Part shown: piece after piece, positions 10,869-20,067 of the stretch | How positions within the stretch are numbered: position 1 is the stretch's first letter | Layout of the letters: each line of letters opens with the position of its first letter | Origin: Corynebacterium sp. | Lineage (GTDB): Bacteria; Actinomycetota; Actinomycetes; Mycobacteriales; Mycobacteriaceae | Assembly: GCA_030530985.1 (NCBI GenBank) | Contig: JAUMTX010000001.1 | Coordinates: 1-64,000 of the forward strand | DNA: 64,000 bases | Reading direction: 5' to 3' | Notes under the pieces: model-generated | The model's database searches: none | Told to the model about the DNA's origin: nothing | The model's input: the letters and a program-made list of their open reading frames with translations, nothing else | Translations under genes and position numbers: made by a program

Positions 10869-11762
10869 GTGGCTGAAAATACAGTAGATATTACGAAACT
10901 TGTGCAGAAGCTTTCTAAGCGTGGTCCACACCGTGTTGTTACCGGTGACCTGGATTATGCTGGGCTTCCCGGCAAGGTTTATGCACCAGCTGAGGGCAAG
11001 GCTCTGCCAGCTGTTGCTTTCGGCCATGACTGGATGACTGGTATTCACCGCTACCACCAGACCTTTAAGCACCTGGCCTCCTGGGGCATTGTTGTGGCTG
11101 CCCCTGATACTGAGAAGGGCTTTACCCCTGACCATGAGGGTTTTGCCATGGACTTGCTGTCCACCTTGGATATTTTGGCGGGTGTGCGCTTGGGTAATGG
11201 CAATATCACTGTGTCCCCCGGCAAGGTTGGTGTTGCCGGCCACGGTATGGGTGCGGGTGCCGCTATTCTTGCAGCGGCTCAGCGTACTGACTTGGGTGCG
11301 GTTGGTGCCCTCTACCCTGCCGCCACTAACCCATCGTCTTATGATGTTGCCCGTCAGATTCGCACCAAGGCTATGATTTTGGGCTCCGGTAAGCCATCCT
11401 TGATTACTGCAGGTAACCCAGCCAAGGTTGCACAGAAGTGGCGTGGCGATGTGGTCTACCGTGAGATTAATGGTGCCACCCAGAATGGTTTCGCCGAGGG
11501 TATTGTGACTCGCTTTGTTATGGGCATGGGCTTGCCACAGCACCACCAGCAGGAGATTGCACGCTCCTTGCTCACCGGCTTTTTGCTTAACACTCTGGAT
11601 GGCCAGCAGAAATATACGGGCTTTGCTGATGCCCACACTTCTGTTAAGAATGTGGAGACTCATACAAAGGGCGCCCTGCTTGCGCTTGGCGATAATATCG
11701 CGGCGCGAAGCTGGGGCGCCGGCAAGGGCCTACTTAACGGAGTAGTGCCGGGACTCCGCTAA
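10869..11762 (+). CDS. Alpha/beta-hydrolase-like protein with altered nucleophile elbow
   Basis: A 297-residue protein from GTG 10869 (AAGGA site 8 nt upstream), VAENTVDITKLVQKLSKRG. The fold follows the dienelactone-hydrolase/polyester-hydrolase line: strand LPAVAFGHDW near residue 60, then the nucleophile elbow. The elbow reads GHGMGAG, where GHSMGAG is expected, so the catalytic Ser is replaced by Gly. No signal peptide or membrane segment is seen. From memory of the M. tuberculosis map, a hydrolase-like plus-strand gene (Rv3438) holds the same place between glmS and glmM. It may be a structural or binding protein. The last 29 bases overlap the convergent gene at 11734. Confidence 0.7.
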   Translation: MAENTVDITKLVQKLSKRGPHRVVTGDLDYAGLPGKVYAPAEGKALPAVAFGHDWMTGIHRYHQTFKHLASWGIVVAAPDTEKGFTPDHEGFAMDLLSTLDILAGVRLGNGNITVSPGKVGVAGHGMGAGAAILAAAQRTDLGAVGALYPAATNPSSYDVARQIRTKAMILGSGKPSLITAGNPAKVAQKWRGDVVYREINGATQNGFAEGIVTRFVMGMGLPQHHQQEIARSLLTGFLLNTLDGQQKYTGFADAHTSVKNVETHTKGALLALGDNIAARSWGAGKGLLNGVVPGLR

Positions 11763-12117
11763 GTCCATCATCATCACCCTCGTTGTTCCTCTCCATGGAA
11801 CTGCGAGGGTTTCTAATTCTGCCTGCACAATTGCCATGGCGGGTAAAGCTGCGCATATTTGCCTTGGAGGTGCACTTCTTGAGGCTCTCCAGGAATGCGC
11901 GCTGGGTGGCATCATTGGTGTGGGTCAGCTGTTCCACCATGTCACGGAAGCTACTGTACTGAGTGGAGTACTCAGTCTTGTAGTTTTGGATTGCCTCTAG
12001 CGGATCCATTGGGGTGATATCAGCATAGGCCTCCTTCTTAGCCTTGCTGTCCTTCATGCTCCGGGCACCGGTTCCCCTGCTGAGGAAGGTGCTCGGGTTG
12101 AAGTTCTTGCTGGTCAT
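11734..12117 (-). CDS. Small basic protein of the glmS-glmM secretion-like module
   Basis: A 127-residue product from ATG 12117, which overlaps the preceding stop as ATGA; an ATG 6 nt further upstream (12123) is an alternative with a better spaced AAAGG site. The middle (about residues 35-85) is predicted helical (PLEAIQNYKTEYSTQYSSF), and the C-terminal third is Arg/Asn-rich. No known domain was recognised. Translational coupling to the 701-residue gene suggests a joint function. Its 3' end overlaps the convergent hydrolase-like gene by 29 bases. Confidence 0.65.
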   Translation of the reverse strand: MTSKNFNPSTFLSRGTGARSMKDSKAKKEAYADITPMDPLEAIQNYKTEYSTQYSSFRDMVEQLTHTNDATQRAFLESLKKCTSKANMRSFTRHGNCAGRIRNPRSSMERNNEGDDDGLSGVPALLR

Positions 12118-14219
12118 GTCCATCGACCTGCCTTTCTAATTCGGGGCCCTGCGGGCACACATGTGGGATTGGATGCTGGTTGGTATGAGGGTTCACTGAT
12201 GGGTGCTGATTGTGCGGCCGGCGCTACCGCTGGGCTTGGTGCTGGCGCTGGGGCGGAATAGCTTCCACCACCGCCGCCACTGGTCACGCCGCCACCGCCG
12301 CCACCGCTGTAGCTCTTGGTGACTGGCGCGCTGGCTGCTTGTTGTGCAGGAACCGGGTTATGAGCTGCGGGTTCTGCCGCTGGGGGTGGGGCTGCCGCGG
12401 GTGCTGGTGCCGGCTCCGGCGCTGGATGTGGCGCTGGATGTGGTGCTGGCGCCGGCGCTTCTGCTGCGGCTGCTACTGGTGGCTCACCAATCGGCACTGC
12501 GAAGGGGTTAATACCCTGGGTTGCCAGGAAATCACCCAGTGCTTTGATGAGCCCGCCAATTAAGGCACTGACACCGACAATGCCAAGCACTGCCCCCATA
12601 TTGGACAACAGGCCACCGGAAGGCTCCGAATCGGAATTGGAATCAGAACCTGAGTCTTCCTCAGTCTTTTCCTCCTCCGACTCGGCCTTCGGCTCCTCAT
12701 CCGCAGGGGTATCTTCCTCGACTACAGGATCCTCAGTCTGGGTACTAGCATCCGCTGATTGCTCAGTTTGGGTACTAGCCTCAGACGTATCCTCAGTTTG
12801 AGTCTCCGTCTCCGAGGTAGACGTGCCCGCATCAGTGCCGGTGTCAGTACCGGTCTCTGAAGTTTCTGTACCGTTTTCTGTGCCGGTTCCCGTGCTGGTA
12901 CCAGTACCAGTACCAGTACCTGTTCCGGTACCTGTACCAGTCCCTGTACCAGTACCAGTGCCGGCCCCTGTACCGGTCTCATTGCCGCCTGTTCCTCCGC
13001 TGCCGGGGTCATCCACCTTCAGATCCTCATATTCTTCATCATCGACGGGATCTTCGCTGCCAATTGGATCTTCAGGCATCTGCGGCCTTCCTGGGTCTTC
13101 AAGAGTTGGTGGGGTCCATTCGCCGTCATCCAGTCTTTGCCGTTCTTTCTGATCATCGGAAGGTTCATCTGGTGGAGGCAATTGAGTTTCCCGGCCGGTA
13201 CCAGAACCGCCCCCAGAACCACCGCCCTGTGAGCCACCACCGGTGCCGCCGTGGTTACCGCCCGTGGCGCCGCCCTCACCACCACCGGGGGCGGGAGGTG
13301 AATCAGGGTTTGGGTTTTCGCTGCTAGGCGGCGGGTTGGTGCCGATCTGTCCGCCGACACCGCCAGCGCCACCCGCGCCACCGGCCCCACCAGCACCGCC
13401 GCCGGAGCCACCGCCACCGCTGAATCCACCCCCGCTAAAGCCGCCACCGCCAAAGCCCGCGGAGCCACCCCCACCGGAGGATGCACCGCTATCCACAAGA
13501 CGGTCAGCGTCCTTGATGGCAGGGTCGCTGGTGAGTTCCTCAACGAATTCGGAGGCCATGCCGACCTGTGCTTCATCGGGAGGCAGACAGCGACCAATAT
13601 CACCATCCTCCCCAATGAGGCGCTCCCAAATTGCGCGCATCTGCTCATCCCTATTCTTGAACAGATCGAGGAGGATGGCAGCAGCCTGGTCCACCAAAGC
13701 GCCAGCTTGGGAGGCTATTTGTGCAAAACGGGCTTCGCCCTCAGGGGTGCTGATGTCAATGGTGCGCAGGACAGCATAGGCCTCATTGATGGCAGAGTAG
13801 AGTTGCTGCAAAACCTCGGATGCCTTTTGGTTGGTTTGATTTTCCATTTCCAAGGCGGCATTGCAGGCGTCGACAGTTTGCTCAACTATCTTTTCCGACT
13901 GGTTTTCATTCTTGCGGAATTTACTAATGGCCTTACTAATGGCTGAAATGATAAAACCCGAGGCCACAGATATCAGCACGGGCTTCAGGGCCTGGAAAAT
14001 GCCACCAAGATATTTGTCCTTAGCCACACCCATGACGCGGCGGGCAGCATTGACAATTTTGGAGGTGTCCAAACCCACACTGGTTGAGGCGGCCAGGCGG
14101 ATCTGCTGCGGAGTAACTGCAGGTGACCAGGCGCCCCGTGAATTTTCAGCCACATTCTTGGCAATATTGTCATAGTTATTGGCATGGGAATTTGCATTAT
14201 TTTCGGTAACAATGGCCAT
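12114..14219 (-). CDS. Large Gly/Pro/Thr-rich protein, putative type VII secretion-associated
   Basis: A 701-residue protein. Residues 1-215 are helical and low in glycine, with a hydrophobic patch near 75-95. Then come a Gly/Ser-rich region (about 245-350), an acidic linker, a pure Thr-Gly repeat (about 410-445), a long Glu/Asp/Thr stretch, a hydrophobic helix near 535-555 (GAVLGIVGVSALIGGLIKAL) and a Pro/Ala then Gly-rich C-terminal end. No enzyme domain is visible. It starts 2 nt after the 105-residue gene and overlaps the 127-residue one. As I recall the M. tuberculosis map, an Ala/Pro-rich protein and a small protein (Rv3439c, Rv3440c) occupy this place next to ESX-4. A role as a secretion substrate or partner is inference. 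Confidence 0.75.
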   Translation of the reverse strand: MAIVTENNANSHANNYDNIAKNVAENSRGAWSPAVTPQQIRLAASTSVGLDTSKIVNAARRVMGVAKDKYLGGIFQALKPVLISVASGFIISAISKAISKFRKNENQSEKIVEQTVDACNAALEMENQTNQKASEVLQQLYSAINEAYAVLRTIDISTPEGEARFAQIASQAGALVDQAAAILLDLFKNRDEQMRAIWERLIGEDGDIGRCLPPDEAQVGMASEFVEELTSDPAIKDADRLVDSGASSGGGGSAGFGGGGFSGGGFSGGGGSGGGAGGAGGAGGAGGVGGQIGTNPPPSSENPNPDSPPAPGGGEGGATGGNHGGTGGGSQGGGSGGGSGTGRETQLPPPDEPSDDQKERQRLDDGEWTPPTLEDPGRPQMPEDPIGSEDPVDDEEYEDLKVDDPGSGGTGGNETGTGAGTGTGTGTGTGTGTGTGTGTGTSTGTGTENGTETSETGTDTGTDAGTSTSETETQTEDTSEASTQTEQSADASTQTEDPVVEEDTPADEEPKAESEEEKTEEDSGSDSNSDSEPSGGLLSNMGAVLGIVGVSALIGGLIKALGDFLATQGINPFAVPIGEPPVAAAAEAPAPAPHPAPHPAPEPAPAPAAAPPPAAEPAAHNPVPAQQAASAPVTKSYSGGGGGGVTSGGGGGSYSAPAPAPSPAVAPAAQSAPISEPSYQPASNPTCVPAGPRIRKAGRWT
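12880..12985. repeat. In-frame hexanucleotide tract encoding Thr-Gly repeats
   Basis: About 100 bases of imperfect GGTACY/GGTACN hexamers (on the coding strand ACN-GGN alternation) give an uninterrupted run of Thr-Gly dipeptides. Because the unit is 6 bp, slippage would lengthen or shorten the protein without shifting the frame. Confidence 0.85.
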
Positions 14220-14221
14220 GG

Positions 14222-14539
14222 TTACCGCCTCTTCCCACTACCGACTGAAAGATTGGACGTCAGGTTGGTGGCCGCAGCGCCATCGGCCTCCACCAGGCTT
14301 TTGACCGTATTTTCGGCCTTGCGTGAAATCCCATAGATGACTTCACTATGACTTTGGCGCGTACGGTAGGCGCGAACAAGGAATCGGTTCAGACGCGGGG
14401 CAATATCAGTAAAGCCTTTACCCAGGTCACCGTCCCCAAGTGTGGGCGGGTCATTATGGGCGCGTCGAGTAGCTTCCGCATAGGTGCGCAACTGCCCAAT
14501 GGCCGCAAGGCACTGCTGCGGATCAAAATCGAGGCTCAT
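14222..14539 (-). CDS. Small helical protein upstream of the 701-residue gene (EspC/WXG-like size)
   Basis: A 105-residue protein, MSLDFDPQQCLAAIGQLRTY. It looks like two helices separated by a turn near residues 30-40, the size and shape of type VII secretion substrates or chaperone-like partners, but it contains no Trp and so no WXG motif. An AGGAG site lies 6-7 nt before the ATG. It is the first gene of the three-gene module 14539-11734. The function is unknown; the secretion link rests on shape and on proximity to ESX-4. Confidence 0.7.
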   Translation of the reverse strand: MSLDFDPQQCLAAIGQLRTYAEATRRAHNDPPTLGDGDLGKGFTDIAPRLNRFLVRAYRTRQSHSEVIYGISRKAENTVKSLVEADGAAATNLTSNLSVGSGKRR

Positions 14540-14643
14540 GTGAACTCCTTTGATCGAAGTGAAAAGTGTCTTTGCCCATTAGACGAGCACCCACTTCACA
14601 CCCCTACAAAAGCCACAAAACAGCAGGTAAACCCCAACATGCT

Positions 14644-14681
14644 ACAAAGCCGCAGGCTCTTAGACCTACGGCTTTGTTTTT
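14644..14681. terminator. Hairpin between glmM and the three-gene module
   Basis: 13-base arms with one mismatch (14644-14656 and 14665-14677; core AAAGCCG/CGGCTTT) around an 8-nt loop. The T-run (GTTTTTG) follows on the plus strand; on the minus strand, the direction of glmM, the tail is TTTGTAGC. It probably ends the glmM transcript. Confidence 0.6.
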
Positions 14682-14697
14682 GTACTTTTTCTGGGGC

Positions 14698-16041
14698 TTA
14701 GACTTCAGCAACCACAGCGGCAATTCGGCCAGCTAGTCGACGCGCCGATTCCTGGTCCTGCGCCTCCACCATCACGCGGAACAGCTCCTCAGTTCCAGAA
14801 GGTCGCAGCAAAATACGGCCGGTTTCACCAAGCTCCGCCTCGGCCTTAGCCAAAGCAGTCTGCACGCGCTCATCATCGGCAATGCGGCTCTTATCGCTCA
14901 CAGGCACATTAATGAGCACCTGTGGCATGACCTTCATCGCGGTGGCCAGGGACTCCAAGCTCAAACCGGTTTCAATCATACGAGTCATAATCGCCAGGCC
15001 AGTGAGCACACCATCACCGGTGGTGCTGTGATCCGGCAGCACAATATGGCCAGACTGCTCGCCACCGAGGGAATAGCCCTGGCGGTTGAGCTCCTCCAAC
15101 ACATAGCGGTCACCCACAGCGGTGGTGATGAGATTAATGCCAGCTTCCTTCATGGCAATCTTGAGGCCAAGATTCGACATGACTGTGGCTACCAGCGTGT
15201 TCTTGCGCAGCTCACCATTATCCTTCATGCCAAGAGCAAGGATGGCCATAATCTGATCGCCATCCACAATATTGCCATTCGCATCCACAGCCAAGCAGCG
15301 GTCCGCATCACCATCATGAGAAAGACCCAGGTCAGCCCCATGCTCAAGCACAGCGGCGCGAATAACATTGATATGGGTGGAGCCACAATTATCGTTGATA
15401 TTGTAGCCATTTGGGTGATTGTGAATTGGGATGACGGTCGCACCGGCAGCCCCATAGGCCAGGGTGGCCACCTCGGAGGCAGCACCATTAGCGGCATCCA
15501 CAACCACAGTCAGGCCGGTAAGATCCGTTGGCATTGCTTGGCGTAGGTGGGCCAGGTAGCGCTCCTGGGCGTCGCCTGCCTCCTCCAAAACACGACCAAT
15601 ACCATGGCCGGTGGGGCCGGTTTCTTCCAGGCGTGCCATCTCAGCTTCAATTTCATCCTCAATGGCATCATCAAGCTTGCGGCCACCGGCGGCAAAGAAC
15701 TTAATGCCATTATCGGGCATTGGGTTATGGGAGGCGGAAATCATCACACCCATATCGGCGCCGTAGTCATCGGTCAGGAAGGCCACACCAGGGGTTGGGA
15801 GCACGCCAACACGCAGCACATCGACACCTTGGCTAGCCATACCTGCGGAAAGGGCGGCTGCGAGCATTTCGCCGGAGACACGTGGGTCACGGCCAATAAT
15901 GGCCACTGGGCGACGCTTGGAGGTTCGGTTTTCTTTGGTGAGAACTCGGGCGGCTGCGGCACCGAGTCGCATTGCTAGGGAGGCGGTCAGTGCCTGGTTA
16001 GCCAGGCCACGCACACCGTCCGTACCAAAAAGACGAGTCAT
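14698..16041 (-). CDS. glmM: Phosphoglucosamine mutase GlmM
   Basis: A 447-residue alpha-D-phosphohexomutase. It converts glucosamine-6-phosphate to glucosamine-1-phosphate. The N-terminal [10 protein letters not shown], the phosphoserine loop ISASHNP (Ser104), the metal loop SHDGDADRC and the C-terminal phosphate site RPSGTE are all present. It lies in the ribosomal rplM-rpsI-glmM order conserved in actinobacteria, though here an acyltransferase and a small membrane gene intervene. Confidence 0.97.
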   Translation of the reverse strand: MTRLFGTDGVRGLANQALTASLAMRLGAAAARVLTKENRTSKRRPVAIIGRDPRVSGEMLAAALSAGMASQGVDVLRVGVLPTPGVAFLTDDYGADMGVMISASHNPMPDNGIKFFAAGGRKLDDAIEDEIEAEMARLEETGPTGHGIGRVLEEAGDAQERYLAHLRQAMPTDLTGLTVVVDAANGAASEVATLAYGAAGATVIPIHNHPNGYNINDNCGSTHINVIRAAVLEHGADLGLSHDGDADRCLAVDANGNIVDGDQIMAILALGMKDNGELRKNTLVATVMSNLGLKIAMKEAGINLITTAVGDRYVLEELNRQGYSLGGEQSGHIVLPDHSTTGDGVLTGLAIMTRMIETGLSLESLATAMKVMPQVLINVPVSDKSRIADDERVQTALAKAEAELGETGRILLRPSGTEELFRVMVEAQDQESARRLAGRIAAVVAEV

Positions 16042-16098
16042 AGGTTCTATTATGCCAACCGCAGGCGCGCGGGCGGGGTTGCCTGGCCGGGGCGCAGC

Positions 16099-17937
16099 CT
16101 ATTTATGCGCGCGGATCTGCAGAAAATAGTCCATGGCCAGGCGAATCTCGCGGGCATATAGGTAGGCGCCCTCCCCATCCGGGTGAATGCCGTCCCAGGC
16201 CAGGGTTTGTGGATTGGCAATTGCGGCCCCATTCCAATCGGCCACAACCACATTTGGGTAGCGCTTGGCGGCACGGAAAATAGTGGGGATACTATCGGCA
16301 ATCCATGGGCGATCACCATGAGGGGCGGTGAGCACAAGGAGGCGTTCCGGCCCGACGATACGCATGACCTGCGCGATTTCAAAAGGCTCTACTTCATCAT
16401 TGGTTCCCACACCCAGGACCACAACTGGGCGTAGTTCATTGTGCTCGGCCATGGTCTGCAGGGTTTCCAGGATGCCTGGCATTCCGCGCGAAACGGCCGC
16501 GTCAATATAAATGCCGGGGAATTGCTCATATAGCTTATCGACGCTCGCCAACATCACAGAATCACCAACCGCAGTCATGTCCTCGCCGGTGAGTTCATCC
16601 ATAGCCCACACGCCTGTGGTGGGGTGGTTCTGCTTCTTGTGGCCCTTATCCTTGAGTTTTGCTTCATTGGCTGCGAGCTGTTGCTCCAAGAGGGTTGGGC
16701 GGTTGGAGTGCGCAAGACTCACTACTGCCCCGCCCAGGCTAATGACCACAAGCAGGCTCATAATCACACGGTAGGCCACGCGGTTGTGCTCCCGTGGGTC
16801 CTCCCACGCAATGGGTCGGCGTGGGCGGCCAATAAAGCGGGAGGCAGGCAGTTCCACATAACGCCAGCTCAGATAGCTAATGATGCAGGTTGCCGCCACA
16901 GCTATGGTGCGGTGCTGCCATTGTGGGTGGGCAGTGGTGTGGGTGAGGAAAATCCACACTGGCCAGTGCCACAGGTAAATGCTGAAGGACCATCGGCCAA
17001 GGCTGCGCAGCACAGAATTACCAAGAAGAGTGTAATTAAAGCGGTGGGCGAGACTACCCGGGGCGGCATAGTGGCCCTGCACCACGGCGAAAACCACCAC
17101 TGCGGTGAGAATGGAAGCCAGGAGGAATCCACCACGGAAGGTGAAGGCCGTCTGTGAATGCATCCACAGCACACAGCACAAAATTCCGATCAGTGCAGCT
17201 AGACCGGCTATCGCGGTAAAGTTGCGTGCGCGCGGGGAGCTAAAAGTACGAAAAACTTCGCCCTCACGGTTGCTACTCAGCAGGGCTGCCAAGGCCACAC
17301 CAAGGAGCAAACCCATGGCGTGGGTATCAGTACCAAAATAGAGGCGGGAAGGGTCCTGCTGGGGATCAAAACCCACAGCCATGGACACTGTGGACAGCAG
17401 CGCACCCACAATGGCCACCCAGCCCAGTGCGCGAATACCGCGCATGCCACGGCGACAGAAACCCAAGAAAATGAAGGGGAAGATGAGATAGAACTGCTCT
17501 TCCACACCAAGGGACCAATAGTGGCCGAAAATATGGGGAACAGTGTCACTGAAGTAGCTTTGGGATTGCGCCACCTGCACCCAGTTATTCACAAAAAGGA
17601 AAGAGCCAAAGAATTGGGGCGCAATGCCGGCTGAGAGGTCGCCGCCCACCGCACCCGCAAGGGCCACAACCACAATGAGAACAAAGCTGGCCACGGGCAC
17701 AATGCGGCGGAATCGCCTCATCCAAAAGCCACGAAGGGAAGGGCGGGAGGTTGGTGAATGACGGGATTCGTCGATAAGCAAAGAGCAGATGAGAAAGCCG
17801 GAAAGGACGAAGAAAATATCTACACCAAGGAAACCACCCGGTGCGCTGGCACCGAAGAAGTGGTAGGCCACAACGGCGAGGACCGCCAGGCCACGAAGTC
17901 CATCCAAACCGCGCAGATGGGGAAATTGTGCTCTCAT
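16099..17937 (-). CDS. Membrane O-acyltransferase, OafA type, with C-terminal SGNH domain
   Basis: A 612-residue protein. The N-terminal acyltransferase-3 domain (about residues 1-370) has roughly ten membrane segments and the motifs GLDGLRGLAVLAVVAYHF and DIFFVLSGFL. A linker leads to an extracytoplasmic SGNH hydrolase-like domain (about 450-612) with GDSVM near residue 459 and a DGIHPDGEG block near 582. Such proteins acetylate or acylate cell-surface polysaccharides. The substrate cannot be read from the sequence; peptidoglycan, arabinogalactan or a glycolipid is possible. It lies 57 nt from glmM on the same strand. Confidence 0.9.
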   Translation of the reverse strand: MRAQFPHLRGLDGLRGLAVLAVVAYHFFGASAPGGFLGVDIFFVLSGFLICSLLIDESRHSPTSRPSLRGFWMRRFRRIVPVASFVLIVVVALAGAVGGDLSAGIAPQFFGSFLFVNNWVQVAQSQSYFSDTVPHIFGHYWSLGVEEQFYLIFPFIFLGFCRRGMRGIRALGWVAIVGALLSTVSMAVGFDPQQDPSRLYFGTDTHAMGLLLGVALAALLSSNREGEVFRTFSSPRARNFTAIAGLAALIGILCCVLWMHSQTAFTFRGGFLLASILTAVVVFAVVQGHYAAPGSLAHRFNYTLLGNSVLRSLGRWSFSIYLWHWPVWIFLTHTTAHPQWQHRTIAVAATCIISYLSWRYVELPASRFIGRPRRPIAWEDPREHNRVAYRVIMSLLVVISLGGAVVSLAHSNRPTLLEQQLAANEAKLKDKGHKKQNHPTTGVWAMDELTGEDMTAVGDSVMLASVDKLYEQFPGIYIDAAVSRGMPGILETLQTMAEHNELRPVVVLGVGTNDEVEPFEIAQVMRIVGPERLLVLTAPHGDRPWIADSIPTIFRAAKRYPNVVVADWNGAAIANPQTLAWDGIHPDGEGAYLYAREIRLAMDYFLQIRAHK

Positions 17938-18128
17938 GTCGCCACTAATGATACCAAAGTACAGGTGCTACCGCCGGATCAACCGGGGGTAAACTTTTCT
18001 GCCCCAGGGCACCCAAATCGGCAGGTGGCAGCACCCAACGGGGGTAATCAATCGTCATGTACAGGCAGGAATCGTTGCAACCTACGATTGCGAAGATTAT
18101 AGTGAAAATCAGAAGAAAGGAGGTTGCC

Positions 18129-18527
18129 ATGACAGCACCAAATACCAGTATTCAAATACCAAAAATCAGTCGTGACTACGTACTTTTAAGCATTCCGATT
18201 CTTGCCCTGTGGACAGCGGCCATCACTATGAATGATGACACGATGCAGGGCTCAAGACTTGCAGAGTGGATTCCACTGTTGGCGGCGATGGGGCTGTCCA
18301 TGGACCTCTTTGCACTGCGTGTTGGCCTCAAATGGACCAACCAGGCGGCACCCCACCAATATAAGGGAAGCCCGTGGCGCATTTCTGCACTGTGGGCCAC
18401 TGGAGCTGCGGTTTTCTGGTCTGCGGTTCATTTGCAGTCCACTGCTGCCCCACTCTACTGGGCGTGGATTCTTGGAATTATCGCCTATTTGGGCACTCTC
18501 ACTATCCGCCAAATAATGGATGACTAG
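18129..18527 (+). CDS. Small four-helix membrane protein
   Basis: A 132-residue protein with the start at ATG 18129, directly after an AAAGGAGG site 6 nt upstream; a longer reading from 18057 has no such site. Four hydrophobic segments lie near residues 18-34, 46-62, 84-102 and 108-127, with short loops. I recognise no family motif. It stands alone on the plus strand, divergent from the acyltransferase and convergent with rpsI. Confidence 0.75.
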   Translation: MTAPNTSIQIPKISRDYVLLSIPILALWTAAITMNDDTMQGSRLAEWIPLLAAMGLSMDLFALRVGLKWTNQAAPHQYKGSPWRISALWATGAAVFWSAVHLQSTAAPLYWAWILGIIAYLGTLTIRQIMDD

Positions 18528-18530
18528 AAC

Positions 18531-18562
18531 ATAAAAAAAAGACCCCACCGAGGTGGGGTCTT
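18531..18562. terminator. Bidirectional terminator of rplM-rpsI and the small membrane gene
   Basis: Perfect stem AAGACCCCACC/GGTGGGGTCTT (18539-18549 and 18552-18562). An A-run before it becomes a U-run on the minus strand, so it ends the rplM-rpsI transcript and may also serve the plus-strand gene. Confidence 0.92.
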
Positions 18563-18576
18563 GGCGTACCAGCGAC

Positions 18577-19113
18577 TTAACGCTTGGAGTACTGAGGTGC
18601 ACGACGGGCCTTGTGCAGACCAGCCTTCTTACGCTCAACAGCACGAGCATCACGGGTGAGGAAGCCAGCCTTCTTGAGAGCTGGGCGGTCAGCCGGATTG
18701 TACTTGTTAAGAGCACGCGCAATAGCGAGACGGAAAGCGCCAGCCTGACCGGTTGGGCCGCCACCGTGGATATTGGCGATGATGTCGAACTGACCCTCAC
18801 GGTCGATCAGAGCGAGTGGGCTCTTGATGGCCTGCTGGTGCAGCTTGTTAGGGAAGTACTCTTCCAGGGTGCGGCCGTTACATACGAACTTGCCGGAACC
18901 CTCAACCATACGCACGCGGACAACTGCGCGCTTACGGCGACCAACGGTCTGGATTGGACCCTCGTAGATTGCTGGAGCAGCAGCCTCAGCAACCTCTGGG
19001 CTAGCGGAAGCAACAGCGTCACCGATGGTGTTGGTGAACTCTGCGGTAGCGGCGGTTGCTGCAGCGATGTCAGCAGCGTCAGCTACGTTGTTCTCTACAT
19101 TGTTCTCGGTCAC
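18577..19113 (-). CDS. rpsI: 30S ribosomal protein S9
   Basis: A 178-residue protein, longer than the usual ~130 because of a ~50-residue Ala/Glu-rich N-terminal extension before the conserved [10 protein letters not shown]. Such extensions are common in actinobacterial S9. The C-terminal RRAPQYSKR, which reaches the P-site tRNA, is intact. Its GTG start overlaps the rplM stop as GTGA. Confidence 0.97.
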   Translation of the reverse strand: MTENNVENNVADAADIAAATAATAEFTNTIGDAVASASPEVAEAAAPAIYEGPIQTVGRRKRAVVRVRMVEGSGKFVCNGRTLEEYFPNKLHQQAIKSPLALIDREGQFDIIANIHGGGPTGQAGAFRLAIARALNKYNPADRPALKKAGFLTRDARAVERKKAGLHKARRAPQYSKR

Positions 19114-19553
19114 TGTGCCACCTGCTTAATCTCATAGGTCTCTGGCTTCTGAGCAGCATATGGGTGCTCGGAGCCAGCGAATACGCGGAGCTTCTTGACA
19201 GAAGCGCGGGAAAGCTTGTTGTGAGGAAGCATGCCCTCAATAGCTTCGAAGACGACGCGCTCTGGGTGCAGTTCCATGGAACGACCCAAGGAGAGGGTGG
19301 TCAAGCCGCCTGGGTAACCGGAGTGACGGTAACGGAACTCGCGGTCACGCTTGTTAGAAGAAATATGGACCTTGTCAGCGTTAACGATGATGACATAGTC
19401 ACCGCAGTCAACGTTAGGTGCGAACTGTGGCTTACCCTTGCCACGGAGAAGGTCTGCAACCTGGGAAGCCAGGCGACCTAGCACCACATCAGTAGCGTCG
19501 ATGACATACCACTTACGGGTAATGTCACCGCTCTTTGGGTGATAAGTAGACAC
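19110..19553 (-). CDS. rplM: 50S ribosomal protein L13
   Basis: A 147-residue protein with the family signature around residues 110-130 ([20 protein letters not shown]). It is the first gene of the rplM-rpsI pair, preceded by a 514-base gene-free region with several inverted repeats. Confidence 0.97.
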   Translation of the reverse strand: MSTYHPKSGDITRKWYVIDATDVVLGRLASQVADLLRGKGKPQFAPNVDCGDYVIIVNADKVHISSNKRDREFRYRHSGYPGGLTTLSLGRSMELHPERVVFEAIEGMLPHNKLSRASVKKLRVFAGSEHPYAAQKPETYEIKQVAQ

Positions 19554-20067
19554 TAAGGACTCCTTAAAGTCTGTCTAGAACTGCCAGCCAAAATGAACCG
19601 CATGAGCGGAGTGACGTACGGCGGCCGGTGGAGACCCGCACGTGTCCTATGCTCACACACGAATATCAGATATTACAGGAGTAGAAACACAAAAGCAAGC
19701 TGACAGTGGGGTTGGACCACTGTCAGCCGAACACTAACCGAATCTAGGAGCTAATGTCTCTATCGCTCTCCTTTCTTTATAGCGCTTATAGTGACAGTGT
19801 TTTATCGAGGTTTTATCCACGAACCGCTTAACGACCACTAGCCGCACACGTACCAGGGTGGGCACTGCACGGCTCGAGTCGGGGAAAGGGTTCAAATCAT
19901 GTGCGCTTCAGCGCTTATATGAAGCACACGGTGGATATTTTTCTTGCTTAAACTGCAATCTCTACACTCCCCTAATAGTGGTGGCCAGCGAACCGACCAC
20001 CACGTTCGAGGAAGAGAGAGTCAATTACTGAAACGGTTCTAAGGTAGGCTTCTGTTCTATAAGCCTC
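19554..20067. promoter_or_regulatory. Structured leader and promoter region upstream of rplM
   Basis: 514 bases without a supportable gene. Four inverted repeats are visible: 11-bp perfect arms GCTGACAGTGG/CCACTGTCAGC at 19699-19709 and 19717-19727; 10-base arms with one mismatch at 19901-19910 and 19920-19929 (GTGCGCTTCA/TGAAGCACAC); GTGGTGG/CCACCAC at 19978-19984 and 19997-20003; and AGGCTT/AAGCCT at 20046-20051 and 20061-20066 just after esxT. The last may end the esx transcript. The 11-bp stem, followed on the minus strand by TTGCTTTTGTGTTT, could act as a terminator or attenuator ahead of rplM. Confidence 0.6.
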
